A DNA stretch of 7,583 nucleotides from an uncultured Collinsella sp. (GTDB lineage: Bacteria > Actinomycetota > Coriobacteriia > Coriobacteriales > Coriobacteriaceae), in contig URUW01000079.1 of the NCBI GenBank assembly GCA_900551205.1, positions 1-7,583 of the forward strand, given 5' to 3'. Below the pieces are notes generated by a model, which ran no database searches, had not been told where the DNA came from, and was given only the letters and a program-made list of their open reading frames with translations. The position numbers and the translations under genes are program-made. Of the stretch, positions 1 through 6,629 are shown in pieces. Numbering within the stretch: position 1 is the first letter of the stretch; each line of letters starts with the position of its first letter.

Positions 1-66
1 AAGGTGCTCTACACCACCAGCTGCGCCATGAAGAACTCCTTCGCGATGAACGATAACGTAAGGTAA
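1..66 (+). CDS. 3' end of an unidentified upstream gene (partial)
   Basis: Frame 1 is open from the window edge to a TAA at 64-66 and encodes 21 residues ending FAMNDNVR. Nineteen of the 21 codons end in G or C, like the genes downstream. The competing frame 3 (open to 53) has a much lower G/C share at third positions, so frame 1 is the better choice. A hairpin lies 18 nt after the stop, as expected at a gene end. Too little protein is present to name a family. Confidence 0.45.
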   Translation, partial: KVLYTTSCAMKNSFAMNDNVR

Positions 67-84
67 AGACGACCTTGCAACGAG

Positions 85-134
85 CGAGCGGGACAAACGC
101 CGTCAAAGGCTTTGCCCCGCTCGATTTCTATCTT
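85..134 (+). terminator. Probable intrinsic terminator of the upstream gene
   Basis: A 13-bp inverted repeat with one mismatch pairs 85-97 (CGAGCGGGACAAA) with 111-123 (TTTGCCCCGCTCG) around a 13-nt loop. It is followed by a moderately T-rich tract, ATTTCTATCTT (124-134). It lies between the stop at 66 and the next gene, as a terminator would. The T tract is interrupted, so termination may be incomplete. Confidence 0.55.
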
Positions 135-149
135 GGCGGTAAAACGATA

Positions 150-179
150 TTGTGTCGTTCACCCAATCTTGGGTACAAG
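150..179 (+). promoter_or_regulatory. Weak candidate promoter for the phasin-like/AarF pair
   Basis: TTGTGT (150-155) and TACAAG (174-179) are 18 nt apart and about 35 nt before the ATG at 215. Matches to the sigma-70 consensus are only 3/6 and 4/6. A promoter is expected somewhere between the hairpin at 85-123 and the gene, but this exact placement is uncertain. Confidence 0.2.
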
Positions 180-214
180 AAGGCCAATGCAGTTGTTCAT
201 GATTGGAGCCAACC

Positions 215-631
215 ATGGTTATGAAATTCGATCAGCTTGTTAACGGTGCCATCAACGTGGGCTTCGGCGCCGCCGCCGTTGCCGTCGAGGGCGGCAAGAA
301 GGTCCTCGACGACCTCAATACCAAGGGTGAGCAGGTCCGCAAGGACGCAGGCGCCCCCGATATCGCCCGCAGCGTGTCCGACATGTTCGAGCAGGCGGGT
401 GGCACCATCTCCGACCTGACCGAGCGCCTGGGCATGCAGGGCGAGACCGCGGCACAGCGCGTGCTCGACGAGCTCATTCTGGCTCGCGTCCGCGTTATGA
501 CCGCCCCCGAGCGGACGGCCTTTTTGGCCCATGTGCGCGATATCGTCGATTCGGTCGAGGACAACGTGACCTCGGTGCCCGTCGAGTCTGTTGAGCCCGA
601 CGACGCAGAGGACGCCAAAGAGGCCGAGTAG
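215..631 (+). CDS. Phasin-like protein (138 aa)
   Basis: This small, probably cytosolic helical protein resembles the phasin / polyhydroxyalkanoate granule-associated family. The N-terminal part has a small-residue amphipathic stretch (residues 11-24, GAINVGFGAAAVAV), then EGGKKVLDDLNTKGE (25-39). This is the family's usual pattern of Gly/Ala-rich helix, Lys-rich helix and a conserved K-G-E turn. A predicted helical middle (50-115) and an acidic tail (from about 122, rich in E and D) follow. There is no signal peptide or membrane segment. The ATG at 215 is chosen because GGAG (205-208) lies 6 nt upstream; the reading frame extends to a TTG at 203, but that has no ribosome site, and ATG 221 is also possible. 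The gene sits 8 nt before the AarF-family gene and is probably co-transcribed with it. Family knowledge links phasins to PHA granules, but no PHA synthase is in the window, so a role as a membrane- or lipid-associated partner of the kinase is inference. Confidence 0.8.
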   Translation: MVMKFDQLVNGAINVGFGAAAVAVEGGKKVLDDLNTKGEQVRKDAGAPDIARSVSDMFEQAGGTISDLTERLGMQGETAAQRVLDELILARVRVMTAPERTAFLAHVRDIVDSVEDNVTSVPVESVEPDDAEDAKEAE

Positions 632-639
632 CAGCGCAG

Positions 640-2403
640 ATGGCAGATTCCACCACCGATTACAACAATCTAGACCCCTTGGGTGACGAGACGTCGGTTG
701 TCGATGAGGTTGAGGCCGTCGTCTCGGGCGCTCGCAAGAAGCCGCGCGCTGTCGATATGGTCCCCGAGGAGCCCGACGCGATGGCGCCGGACGAGGAATA
801 CCAGCTCACGCCGGCAGGCCGCCGCGAACGCATCGGTCAGATTGTTCGCCTGGTCAAAAAGTACCGCGTGTGGGATAACCTCACGCCGGTTCGTTTGCGC
901 CGCCTGCTCGAGGAACTCGGCCCCATGTTCGTCAAGATGGGGCAGATTCTGGCCAACCGGTCCGAGATTCTGCCGCAACGCTTTTGCGACGAGCTGCGTC
1001 GTCTGCGGTCCGACGTGGAGCCGGTGCCGTACGAGGTCGTACTCAGTTGTCTGGAAGAAGAATACGGCCTGCGCCTGGGAGAGATGTTCGATGCGATCGA
1101 CCCTAATCCGCTTGGTAGCGCATCGCTCGCGCAGGTGCACCGCGCCCGCCTGGTGACCGGCGAGGACGTGGCCGTTAAGGTGCAGCGCCCCGGTGCGCAG
1201 CAGGTGATGGCGCAGGACATCGACATCATTCGCTCGGTGGTGCGTATCGTTTCCAAGTTCGTCAACACCGACCAGTTTGTTGACCTGCACGGCGTGGTCG
1301 AAGAGCTGTGGACCTCGTTTCGCGAGGAGACCAACTTTTTGGCCGAGGCCAAAAACCTCAACGATTTCTATGACTTCCACAAAAGTGTGCATGGCGTATC
1401 GTGTCCCAAATCCTACCTGGACCTTTGCACCGAGCACGTGGTGGTCATGGACTACATCGACGGCATCTCCATCGCCGATCCCAAGCGTTTGGCAGCCGAG
1501 GGTTATGACTTGGAAAAGATCGGCGCCGCGATCGTCGAGGACTACTCGACGCAGGTGCTCGACGACGGCTTTTTCCATGCGGACCCGCATGCGGGAAACA
1601 TTATTCTCAAGGACGGCATCGTTTACTTTATCGACTTGGGCATGGTCGGACGCATGTCGAGTCACGATCGCGGTATCGTCAAGGACATGATTTTCGCCGT
1701 GGCCGAGGGTGACGTGCCCAAGCTCAAGGATTCGCTCATGCGCTTTGCCGTGACGCGCGGCGACTCGGCTGAGCTCGATCATTCGGCCTTTTTGTCCGAT
1801 TTGGACTTTATCGTCGCAGACTTTGCGGGCCTTGACCTGAAGGATCTGGATATCGGCGAGTTTTTGACCTCGCTGTTAAACCTGGCGCGCAAAAACGACG
1901 TTGAGCTGCCGAGCGTGGTAACGATGTTCGCCCGCGGCATGGTGACGCTCGAGGGCCTGCTGACTGAGTATATGCCCAACGTCAACATGATCCAGATAAT
2001 CCAGACGCATATCAAAAACGAGAAGAGCACCTATGCGCGCGTGCGTGATATGGGACGCGATCTTGCCGCGAGCAGCTATCGCGCGGCAAAAGGCTCGCTC
2101 GAGGCGGCCGAGTATCTGGGCTTGGCTTCGCGTATGCTCACGCGCGGCCAGCTTAAGGTAAACACGCAGATCATGAGCAGCGATAAGGCGCTGCGACAGC
2201 TGGGCGGAATTATCGACCGCATGTCGATGGCAATTGTGATCGCTGGTCTGTTTATCGGTTCGTCGGTGGTGTACTACGCGCGCATCGAGCCGGTTGTGTT
2301 TGGTATCCCAGTCATTGGCTTTATGGGCTACGTGAGCGCGCTGGTGCTGGCGCTTATGCTGGGCCGCAATATCTGGCTCAACAGTCACGGCGGCAAGCAC
2401 TAG
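640..2403 (+). CDS. AarF/ABC1/UbiB family atypical kinase-like protein
   Basis: This 587-aa protein has the hallmarks of the ABC1 (UbiB/COQ8/AarF) family of atypical protein kinase-like ATPases. The visible motifs are the KxGQ motif (K99-M-G-Q102), the Ala-rich nucleotide loop (GSASLAQVH, 159-167), the ATP-binding lysine in VAVK (K180), the catalytic-loop motif HADPHAGN (313-320, D315 and N320) and the metal-binding DLG (332-334, in place of DFG). Two hydrophobic segments near the C terminus (about 529-546 and 553-578) are the usual AarF membrane anchor, with a short basic/His tail. The length is typical. The ExD motif position appears to read E230-T-N232, a departure from the usual acidic residue. 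The start ATG has only a weak ribosome site and follows the phasin-like stop by 8 nt, so translational coupling is likely. In ubiquinone or menaquinone makers the family supports quinone biosynthesis and lipid handling. The substrate here is unknown, and many anaerobic Actinobacteria carry a homologue without ubiquinone. Confidence 0.93.
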   Translation: MADSTTDYNNLDPLGDETSVVDEVEAVVSGARKKPRAVDMVPEEPDAMAPDEEYQLTPAGRRERIGQIVRLVKKYRVWDNLTPVRLRRLLEELGPMFVKMGQILANRSEILPQRFCDELRRLRSDVEPVPYEVVLSCLEEEYGLRLGEMFDAIDPNPLGSASLAQVHRARLVTGEDVAVKVQRPGAQQVMAQDIDIIRSVVRIVSKFVNTDQFVDLHGVVEELWTSFREETNFLAEAKNLNDFYDFHKSVHGVSCPKSYLDLCTEHVVVMDYIDGISIADPKRLAAEGYDLEKIGAAIVEDYSTQVLDDGFFHADPHAGNIILKDGIVYFIDLGMVGRMSSHDRGIVKDMIFAVAEGDVPKLKDSLMRFAVTRGDSAELDHSAFLSDLDFIVADFAGLDLKDLDIGEFLTSLLNLARKNDVELPSVVTMFARGMVTLEGLLTEYMPNVNMIQIIQTHIKNEKSTYARVRDMGRDLAASSYRAAKGSLEAAEYLGLASRMLTRGQLKVNTQIMSSDKALRQLGGIIDRMSMAIVIAGLFIGSSVVYYARIEPVVFGIPVIGFMGYVSALVLALMLGRNIWLNSHGGKH

Positions 2404-2461
2404 AGGCCGCGACCGTCACCGCATTTTCCTATCGCAAACAATAGCTTTTACCTTGGGCTTC

Positions 2462-2482
2462 GCCTGCGTGCGAGGCTCTTTT
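2462..2482 (+). terminator. Possible weak terminator after the AarF-family gene
   Basis: GCCT (2462-2465) can pair with AGGC (2473-2476) and is followed by TCTTTT (2477-2482). The stem is only 4 bp, so this is a weak candidate. Some read-through into the riboswitch region is possible. No better terminator is visible between 2404 and the promoter. Confidence 0.25.
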
Positions 2483-2509
2483 GCGTGATACCATTTTAAC
2501 GGTAATAAT
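2481..2509 (+). promoter_or_regulatory. Promoter of the riboswitch transcript
   Basis: TTGCGT (2481-2486) and AATAAT (2504-2509) are separated by 17 nt, the optimal sigma-70 spacing, and the -10 matches TATAAT at 5 of 6 positions. The predicted start, about 2516-2518, falls immediately before the first paired base of the riboswitch P1 stem (2519). That independently supports both calls. The local sequence is clearly more AT-rich than its surroundings. Confidence 0.55.
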
Positions 2510-2518
2510 CGATGGCCT

Positions 2519-2691
2519 AGATGGTGGTGCGGAGACGCATGAATGCGCGGTTTACCTGCGCGTTTGGGAGAATTGGGGTGCAAGTCCCCGGCTGTACCAG
2601 TAACCGTAATTCCTCTTGGCTCGGGATGTTCGCGTCGCAGATCGGACGACGTGCCCGAGTCGTTAAGGTTAAGTCGGATCGCCTCCCATCT
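2519..2691 (+). ncRNA. Cobalamin (B12) riboswitch aptamer
   Basis: The conserved core elements of the cobalamin riboswitch appear in order. The P1 closing stem is AGATGG (2519-2524) with CCATCT (2686-2691). A 5' hairpin is formed by GCGCGG (2545-2550) and CCTGCGC (2555-2561). The core GGGAGAATTGGGGTG follows (2566-2580), with a GGGG/CCCC P5 stem (2575-2578 with 2586-2589) around the TGCAAGT loop. The B12-box-like segment GCTGTACCAGTAACCG lies at 2591-2606. A peripheral arm CTCGGG/CCCGAG (2620-2625 with 2654-2659) has an inner CGTCG/CGACG stem (2633-2637 with 2647-2651). The 3' conserved AAGTCGGATCGCC is at 2671-2683. Cobalamin normally represses the gene behind such an element. Which corrinoid is sensed cannot be told from sequence alone. 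The orientation and position place the DUF4430 gene pair under its control. Confidence 0.88.
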
Positions 2692-2834
2692 TGCATGCGG
2701 CTGCGGCGTATGCCGCCGGTGTGCATAGGGCTCTGGAGGGAAGGGGGACCCCGATGGGGGAACTCGAGCGCAACATGCGCGATGACGTGGGGCGGCCTCA
2801 AGGCAACGCTCCAAGTACAGACAATGGGAGACAA
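2692..2834 (+). promoter_or_regulatory. Leader / expression platform between riboswitch and start codon
   Basis: This 143-nt stretch separates the aptamer from the preferred start codon at 2835. It holds a hairpin with perfect stem GCGGC-GTAT-GCCGC (2703-2716) and an outer ATGC/GCAT pair (2695-2698 with 2723-2726). A purine-rich run follows, GGAGGGAAGGGGG (2735-2747), and its GGAGG can pair with CCTCC (2682-2686) at the aptamer's 3' edge. No stem followed by a T run is present, so control is more likely translational than by intrinsic termination. The frame is open through this region, with ATG codons at 2754 and 2775, but its codons (AGA, CGG, ACA, CCA, AGT) are unlike those of the gene body. 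Confidence 0.4.
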
Positions 2835-5800
2835 ATGGATATGTTTGTGGACGAGCGTCAGCGCGTCTCGCATCGCCGTGGCGCAATTGCGCGCGGCGTA
2901 GCCAAGCGCGGCCTGGTGGCATTCCTGGCCTTCGCGATGGCCTTTGGCACCACGCCGGCTCAGCTGTGGGCCGAGGGCGCCGAGGGCATTGCCGAGGCTG
3001 TGGCTCAGGCTACGACGCCGGACGAGGGTGCAGCGCCTGCGGATGGTGCTGCCGACCAGGGCAAGGCCGAGGTTTCGGATTCCGAGGGCGCGCCTGCAGC
3101 TAGTGCCGCCACTACAGAGGCGGCAACTGGCGACGAAGGCTCGGCGACGGGGGAGAGCCCTGCCACGAGCGTGCAGTCTTCGATGGCATCCGCTGGCCAA
3201 GCAGGATCTGCCGCCGCGACTGCCGTCCAGACAGAGAACCCGACAGAAACCGGCGATGTCGCCAAGAAGCAAGTCGAGGTCTCGTTCTCGATTGTCGGCA
3301 CCGATGCCGACGGCAAGGCTCAGACCTGGGTGGCACCTACGCAACTCAAGCTCGACGAGGGCGCGACGGCTGCGGACGCCTTCGTTAAGCTGCAGCAGAA
3401 GACGGGCTTCAAGGCGGACTACGATGCAAACACGGCATACGGGTTCTACCTCAAGAGCATTACGTCCCCGACGGATAGCCGCACGCTTGCCTACGACGCG
3501 ACAACTGGTGCCTTCTGGCAGCTCTTTGTTGATGGCGCGTCTTCCTCGGTTGGCGCGAGCAGCGTCAAGCTCACCCAGGGGCAGAAGATTGAGTTTGCCT
3601 ATACGGCTGGTAGCTCGTCCCCTGTCGTTAAGGACCAGCTTGCTGCGAATGTGACCGTCATTGGTCGCGATGCCCAGGGCAAGACTCAGACTTGGGTCGA
3701 TAACGCGCAGTATGTGGTGACGTCCGGCTCGAGCGCACTTGACCTTACGAAGGTCGCGCTCGAGGCGAATGACATCGACGCCGTTGCTGCGGGCTCCTTC
3801 ATTCTGAGCCTTAAGTACAACGGCGTTGAGCTGGGTACGCCGCTCGATTATTCGACCCATTGGCAGCTGTTCATTAACGGCAAGTCGAGCGACTACACGG
3901 CAGACAATGTCACCATTCATGCTGGCGATACCGTTACGTGGTTCTACGGTGGCTGGGGCGACCAGTTGCCCTCTGATTCCGTCCATGCCTCCGTTCAGGT
4001 CCTCGGTAAGGACAAGGACGGCAAGCAGCAGGTTTGGGCCTCGACGGGCCAGACGAGTCTCAAGGCTGGTTCCACTGCTAAGGATTTGCTGGAGCAGACT
4101 GGTCTTACCCTCGATGCTAAAGAAGAGTCTTGGGGTTGGTACCTCAGCGGCATTACCTCGCCGCTTGACGGTAAGACCTATGAGTATGATCCTGCGACCA
4201 AAAGTTATTGGCAGTTCTATGTAAATGGCAAGTTCGCCCAAGTCGGGGCCGGCAACTACGAACTCCAAGAGGGTGACGCCGTCACCTTTATGTATGGTGC
4301 TGACGCCGATGCCCTCCCCGGTCAGGTTCTTGGGTCCGTCGATGTTATCGGTCCCGATGTCAACGGCAACAATACTCGCTGGGGCTCGGCAAGCAATGTT
4401 TCCCTGCCCGAAGGCTCTACGGCCCAGGACCTTATTGAGACGGTTCTGAAGGCGAAGGGCGTTACGTACAACGGCTCCCAGAGTGGTGAGTACTGGTTCC
4501 TGAATTCCATTACTTCGCCGTTCGATCACAAGCCGTATGGCTGGGATGGTGCGACCAAGAAATATTGGCGTCTGTTTATCAACGGAGAGCCCTCATCTCT
4601 CTGCGCCAACCAGGTCACGCTCAAGAGCGGCGACAAGGCTACGTTTGCCTACACCACCGATAAATCGCCCATGCCCGATCCCGACAAGATTGTCGTGGAC
4701 CCGAGTGCAACGACTCCTGATTGGGATGCCGAGTGGGCCGGCTACGGCAACGGTGGCAACGGTTCGACCGTAACGGATGCCAAGACACCTGCGCAGGCCG
4801 CCGGTCTTAAGTGGGCCTTCGATTGGAAGGCCGAGTCTGGTCAGCAGTATGCCAACTGCAGCGAACCTGTCATCGCTAACGGCTTTGTGTACATCGCGAC
4901 CGAGAACGAGCTCATTAAGATCGATTCGTCCACGGGCAAAAAGGTTGCCTCTGCGCCGCTTGCCTCCAAGGTGAGCTATACCTCTCGTCCGATCTATACC
5001 AATGGCCTTATCATCGTTCCGCTCAACGGCGGTGCGGTCCAGGCGATTACTGCAGACAAGCTGATCTGCAAGTGGCTGACGCCTGGTTTGACGGACTTGA
5101 CGCAGAGCTCCTGCACCGTCGTTTCGGACGGCGAGTACGTCTATGTAGGCTCGGTCGATATTTCGTATGACGAGAATTACAACGCGACCTACGGCAACGG
5201 CTCCTTTGCGCGCATTAAGATTGCCACGGGCGAAGTTTCTTGGCAGAACATCGACCCTGCCGAGGGCTATTACTGGACTGGTGCGGCTTTGACGGATAAG
5301 TATGCCATCGTTCCTACGAGCGCGGGTACGCTTAAGTGCATTGATAAGACGACGGGCGATGTCGCTTCGACCATGAAGCTCGGCGCTGTCGCAAATGCCG
5401 ATTGCATTGCCGATCCGTCCAATGGTTCGACCTTCTATCAGATGACGCACGACGGAAAGCTCCATGTGATTTCGCTTTCGGCGAAGGGCGTGTTGAGTGA
5501 ACAGAAGACGGTTGATCTGGGCCTTACGAATAACATGAGCGCTCCGGCGGTGGCTGGCGAAAACTTGATTGTCGGCGGACAGACGGCTACTGGCTCTGCT
5601 CTGGTTCTCTATAACCTGAAGACGGGTAAGACCACGATGGTCGCTGCTGCCGACGGCAAGGCGCTGCCGGCTGGCCTCAACGGTATTGCTGCTACTCCGC
5701 TGGTGAGTGTTCAGGGCGGCAAGACCTATGTGTACTTCACTGTTAACAGCGCGGATAGCAAGGATTACGTCAACTACTCTGCTGGTGGTGGCGTGTATCG

Positions 5801-6620
5801 CTATACGCTCGGCGATGCAGAGGCGACGCAGATTTATGATGCGGCTGGCCATTACCAGTACTGTGACTCTCCGGTCATTGCCGATGCATCTGGCAACCTG
5901 TACTACATCAATGACTCGGGCACGCTGTTCAAGCTCGGGGCCGTTGAGTCTTGGACGGTTGCCTTTAATTCCAACGGCGGGTCTGCTTGCGACACTAAGT
6001 TTGTTGCTACGGCCGACGGCAAGCTGGTCAAGCCGGCCGATCCGACGCGCGATGGCTACACTTTCGGCGGTTGGTTCACCGATGAGACTTGCGCGCAGGC
6101 GTATGACTTTGGCACGCCGGTGACGGCCGACCTGACGTTGTATGCCAAGTGGACCAAGAATGCCGTTAACCCTGGCGGCAATGGTGGTTCTGGCACTAAT
6201 GGTGGCAACGGTGGCGCTGGCAACGGTTCCGGTGCTGGCACGGGCACGGGTTCCGGCTCCGGCACGAAGGGCCAGCAGGCCGGCGGCGCTATCGCCCCGG
6301 GTCATAAGCCGACGACCAAGACGACGGTGTCGACCAAGACCGAGACCAAGGACAACAAGTCCGACAAGAAGGACACCGATAAGTCCGATAAGAAGGACGA
6401 GAAGAAGTCTGACAAGAAGTCTGACAAGAAGGACAGCAAGTCCGACAAGAAGTCCGATTCCAAGTCCGATACGGGTGCTGCTTCCACGACCACTGCTAAG
6501 AAGTCCTCTAGTGCCTCCGAGCAGGAGGCTGGCACCAACCCGCTCGCCATTGTTGGCGTTGCCGCCGGCGTCATCGGTCTCGCCATCGTCGGCGTGTTCG
6601 TGTTCACCAAACGTCGGTAG
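2835..6620 (+). CDS. B12-riboswitch-controlled surface protein: 4x DUF4430, beta-propeller, InlB-type repeat, stalk, TM anchor
   Basis: This is a 1261-aa exported, membrane-anchored protein. In order: a signal peptide with a basic n-region and hydrophobic core GLVAFLAFAMAFGTTPAQLWA (about 26-46); an Ala/Glu/Thr-rich linker (47-145); four DUF4430 domains (146-257, 269-371, 383-489, 498-608), each with a W-x-(L/F)-(F/Y)-(I/V)-(N/D)-G motif (W228, W343, W459, W578) and a terminal G-(D/Q)-x-(V/I/A)-x-(W/F) strand; a beta-propeller-like region of about eight PQQ/WD-type units (658-1035), for example VYIATENELIKID; an InlB B-type repeat (1039-1107, GYTFGGWFTD and LTLYAKWTK); a Gly-rich hinge (1113-1151); a KSDKKD stalk (1171-1212); and a C-terminal TM helix (1236-1257) ending KRR. 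No LPXTG is seen. ATG 2835 is preferred: GGGAG at 2826-2830 precedes it and gene-like codon use begins there. ATG 2754 with AAGGGGG (2741-2747) is an alternative and would add 27 residues. DUF4430 is related to the intrinsic factor/transcobalamin beta domain, so corrinoid capture at the surface is the favoured role. Adhesion is the main alternative. Confidence 0.9.
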   Translation: MDMFVDERQRVSHRRGAIARGVAKRGLVAFLAFAMAFGTTPAQLWAEGAEGIAEAVAQATTPDEGAAPADGAADQGKAEVSDSEGAPAASAATTEAATGDEGSATGESPATSVQSSMASAGQAGSAAATAVQTENPTETGDVAKKQVEVSFSIVGTDADGKAQTWVAPTQLKLDEGATAADAFVKLQQKTGFKADYDANTAYGFYLKSITSPTDSRTLAYDATTGAFWQLFVDGASSSVGASSVKLTQGQKIEFAYTAGSSSPVVKDQLAANVTVIGRDAQGKTQTWVDNAQYVVTSGSSALDLTKVALEANDIDAVAAGSFILSLKYNGVELGTPLDYSTHWQLFINGKSSDYTADNVTIHAGDTVTWFYGGWGDQLPSDSVHASVQVLGKDKDGKQQVWASTGQTSLKAGSTAKDLLEQTGLTLDAKEESWGWYLSGITSPLDGKTYEYDPATKSYWQFYVNGKFAQVGAGNYELQEGDAVTFMYGADADALPGQVLGSVDVIGPDVNGNNTRWGSASNVSLPEGSTAQDLIETVLKAKGVTYNGSQSGEYWFLNSITSPFDHKPYGWDGATKKYWRLFINGEPSSLCANQVTLKSGDKATFAYTTDKSPMPDPDKIVVDPSATTPDWDAEWAGYGNGGNGSTVTDAKTPAQAAGLKWAFDWKAESGQQYANCSEPVIANGFVYIATENELIKIDSSTGKKVASAPLASKVSYTSRPIYTNGLIIVPLNGGAVQAITADKLICKWLTPGLTDLTQSSCTVVSDGEYVYVGSVDISYDENYNATYGNGSFARIKIATGEVSWQNIDPAEGYYWTGAALTDKYAIVPTSAGTLKCIDKTTGDVASTMKLGAVANADCIADPSNGSTFYQMTHDGKLHVISLSAKGVLSEQKTVDLGLTNNMSAPAVAGENLIVGGQTATGSALVLYNLKTGKTTMVAAADGKALPAGLNGIAATPLVSVQGGKTYVYFTVNSADSKDYVNYSAGGGVYRYTLGDAEATQIYDAAGHYQYCDSPVIADASGNLYYINDSGTLFKLGAVESWTVAFNSNGGSACDTKFVATADGKLVKPADPTRDGYTFGGWFTDETCAQAYDFGTPVTADLTLYAKWTKNAVNPGGNGGSGTNGGNGGAGNGSGAGTGTGSGSGTKGQQAGGAIAPGHKPTTKTTVSTKTETKDNKSDKKDTDKSDKKDEKKSDKKSDKKDSKSDKKSDSKSDTGAASTTTAKKSSSASEQEAGTNPLAIVGVAAGVIGLAIVGVFVFTKRR
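3270..4658 (+). repeat. Four tandem DUF4430 domain units
   Basis: Four homologous protein repeats of about 103-112 residues lie at nt 3270-3605, 3639-3947, 3981-4301 and 4326-4658. Shared landmarks are a start of the type V-x-(V/I)-(I/L)-G-x-D-x-x-G-K, a central W-Q-L-F-I-N-G-like strand and a closing G-D-x-V-T-(W/F). Units 1, 3 and 4 share (S/G)ITSPxD before the W motif; unit 2 lacks it and reads LSLKYNG there. Divergence at DNA level is large, so the duplication is old rather than recent. Confidence 0.8.
6345..6470 (+). repeat. Low-complexity KSDKKD stalk-coding repeat
   Basis: Imperfect repeats of the aagtccgacaagaag type encode KSDKKD/KSDKKDS units at residues 1171-1212 of the large surface protein. 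The tract carries both strong positive and strong negative charge and is predicted to be disordered. It sits between the Gly-rich hinge and the TM helix, where a spacer would carry the ectodomain through the cell wall. Repeat number is likely to vary among strains by slippage or recombination. Confidence 0.75.
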
Positions 6621-6629
6621 GTGAGGGCT

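Noticed and set aside
670..1782. Minus-strand open frame of 370 codons opposite the AarF-family gene
   Set aside because: The + strand frame has all the ABC1 motifs; the antisense frame is His/Val-rich with no family resemblance.
2691..2834. TTG at 2691 as the start of the large surface protein
   Set aside because: This TTG overlaps the last base of the riboswitch P1 stem and has no ribosome site. Codon use up to 2834 is unlike the gene body, so ATG 2835 (or possibly 2754) is preferred.
2521..2901. A 126-codon + strand frame across the riboswitch region
   Set aside because: It lies over the conserved aptamer structure and runs into the start of the real gene in another frame; it has no ribosome site or domain.
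2517..4529. Minus-strand open frame of 670 codons covering the riboswitch and the DUF4430 repeats
   Set aside because: It runs through the riboswitch aptamer and the + strand gene, has no recognisable domain or ribosome site, and arises from codon bias.
4806..5939. PQQ-dependent dehydrogenase from the PQQ-type propeller repeats
   Set aside because: Only the repeat pattern is present. The region is short for a quinoprotein dehydrogenase and no PQQ or metal-binding active-site motif was recognised, so a binding or scaffold propeller is more likely.
6171..6470. CRISPR or DNA-level satellite array in the Gly- and Lys-rich repeats
   Set aside because: The repeats are in-frame codon repeats for low-complexity protein, with no equal-length direct repeats separated by unique spacers.
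6531..6620. Sortase LPXTG signal at the C terminus of the large surface protein
   Set aside because: The layout (hydrophobic helix plus KRR tail) looks like a sortase substrate, but the residues before the helix read EAGTNPLAIV with no LPXTG-like pentapeptide. It is therefore treated as a plain TM anchor.
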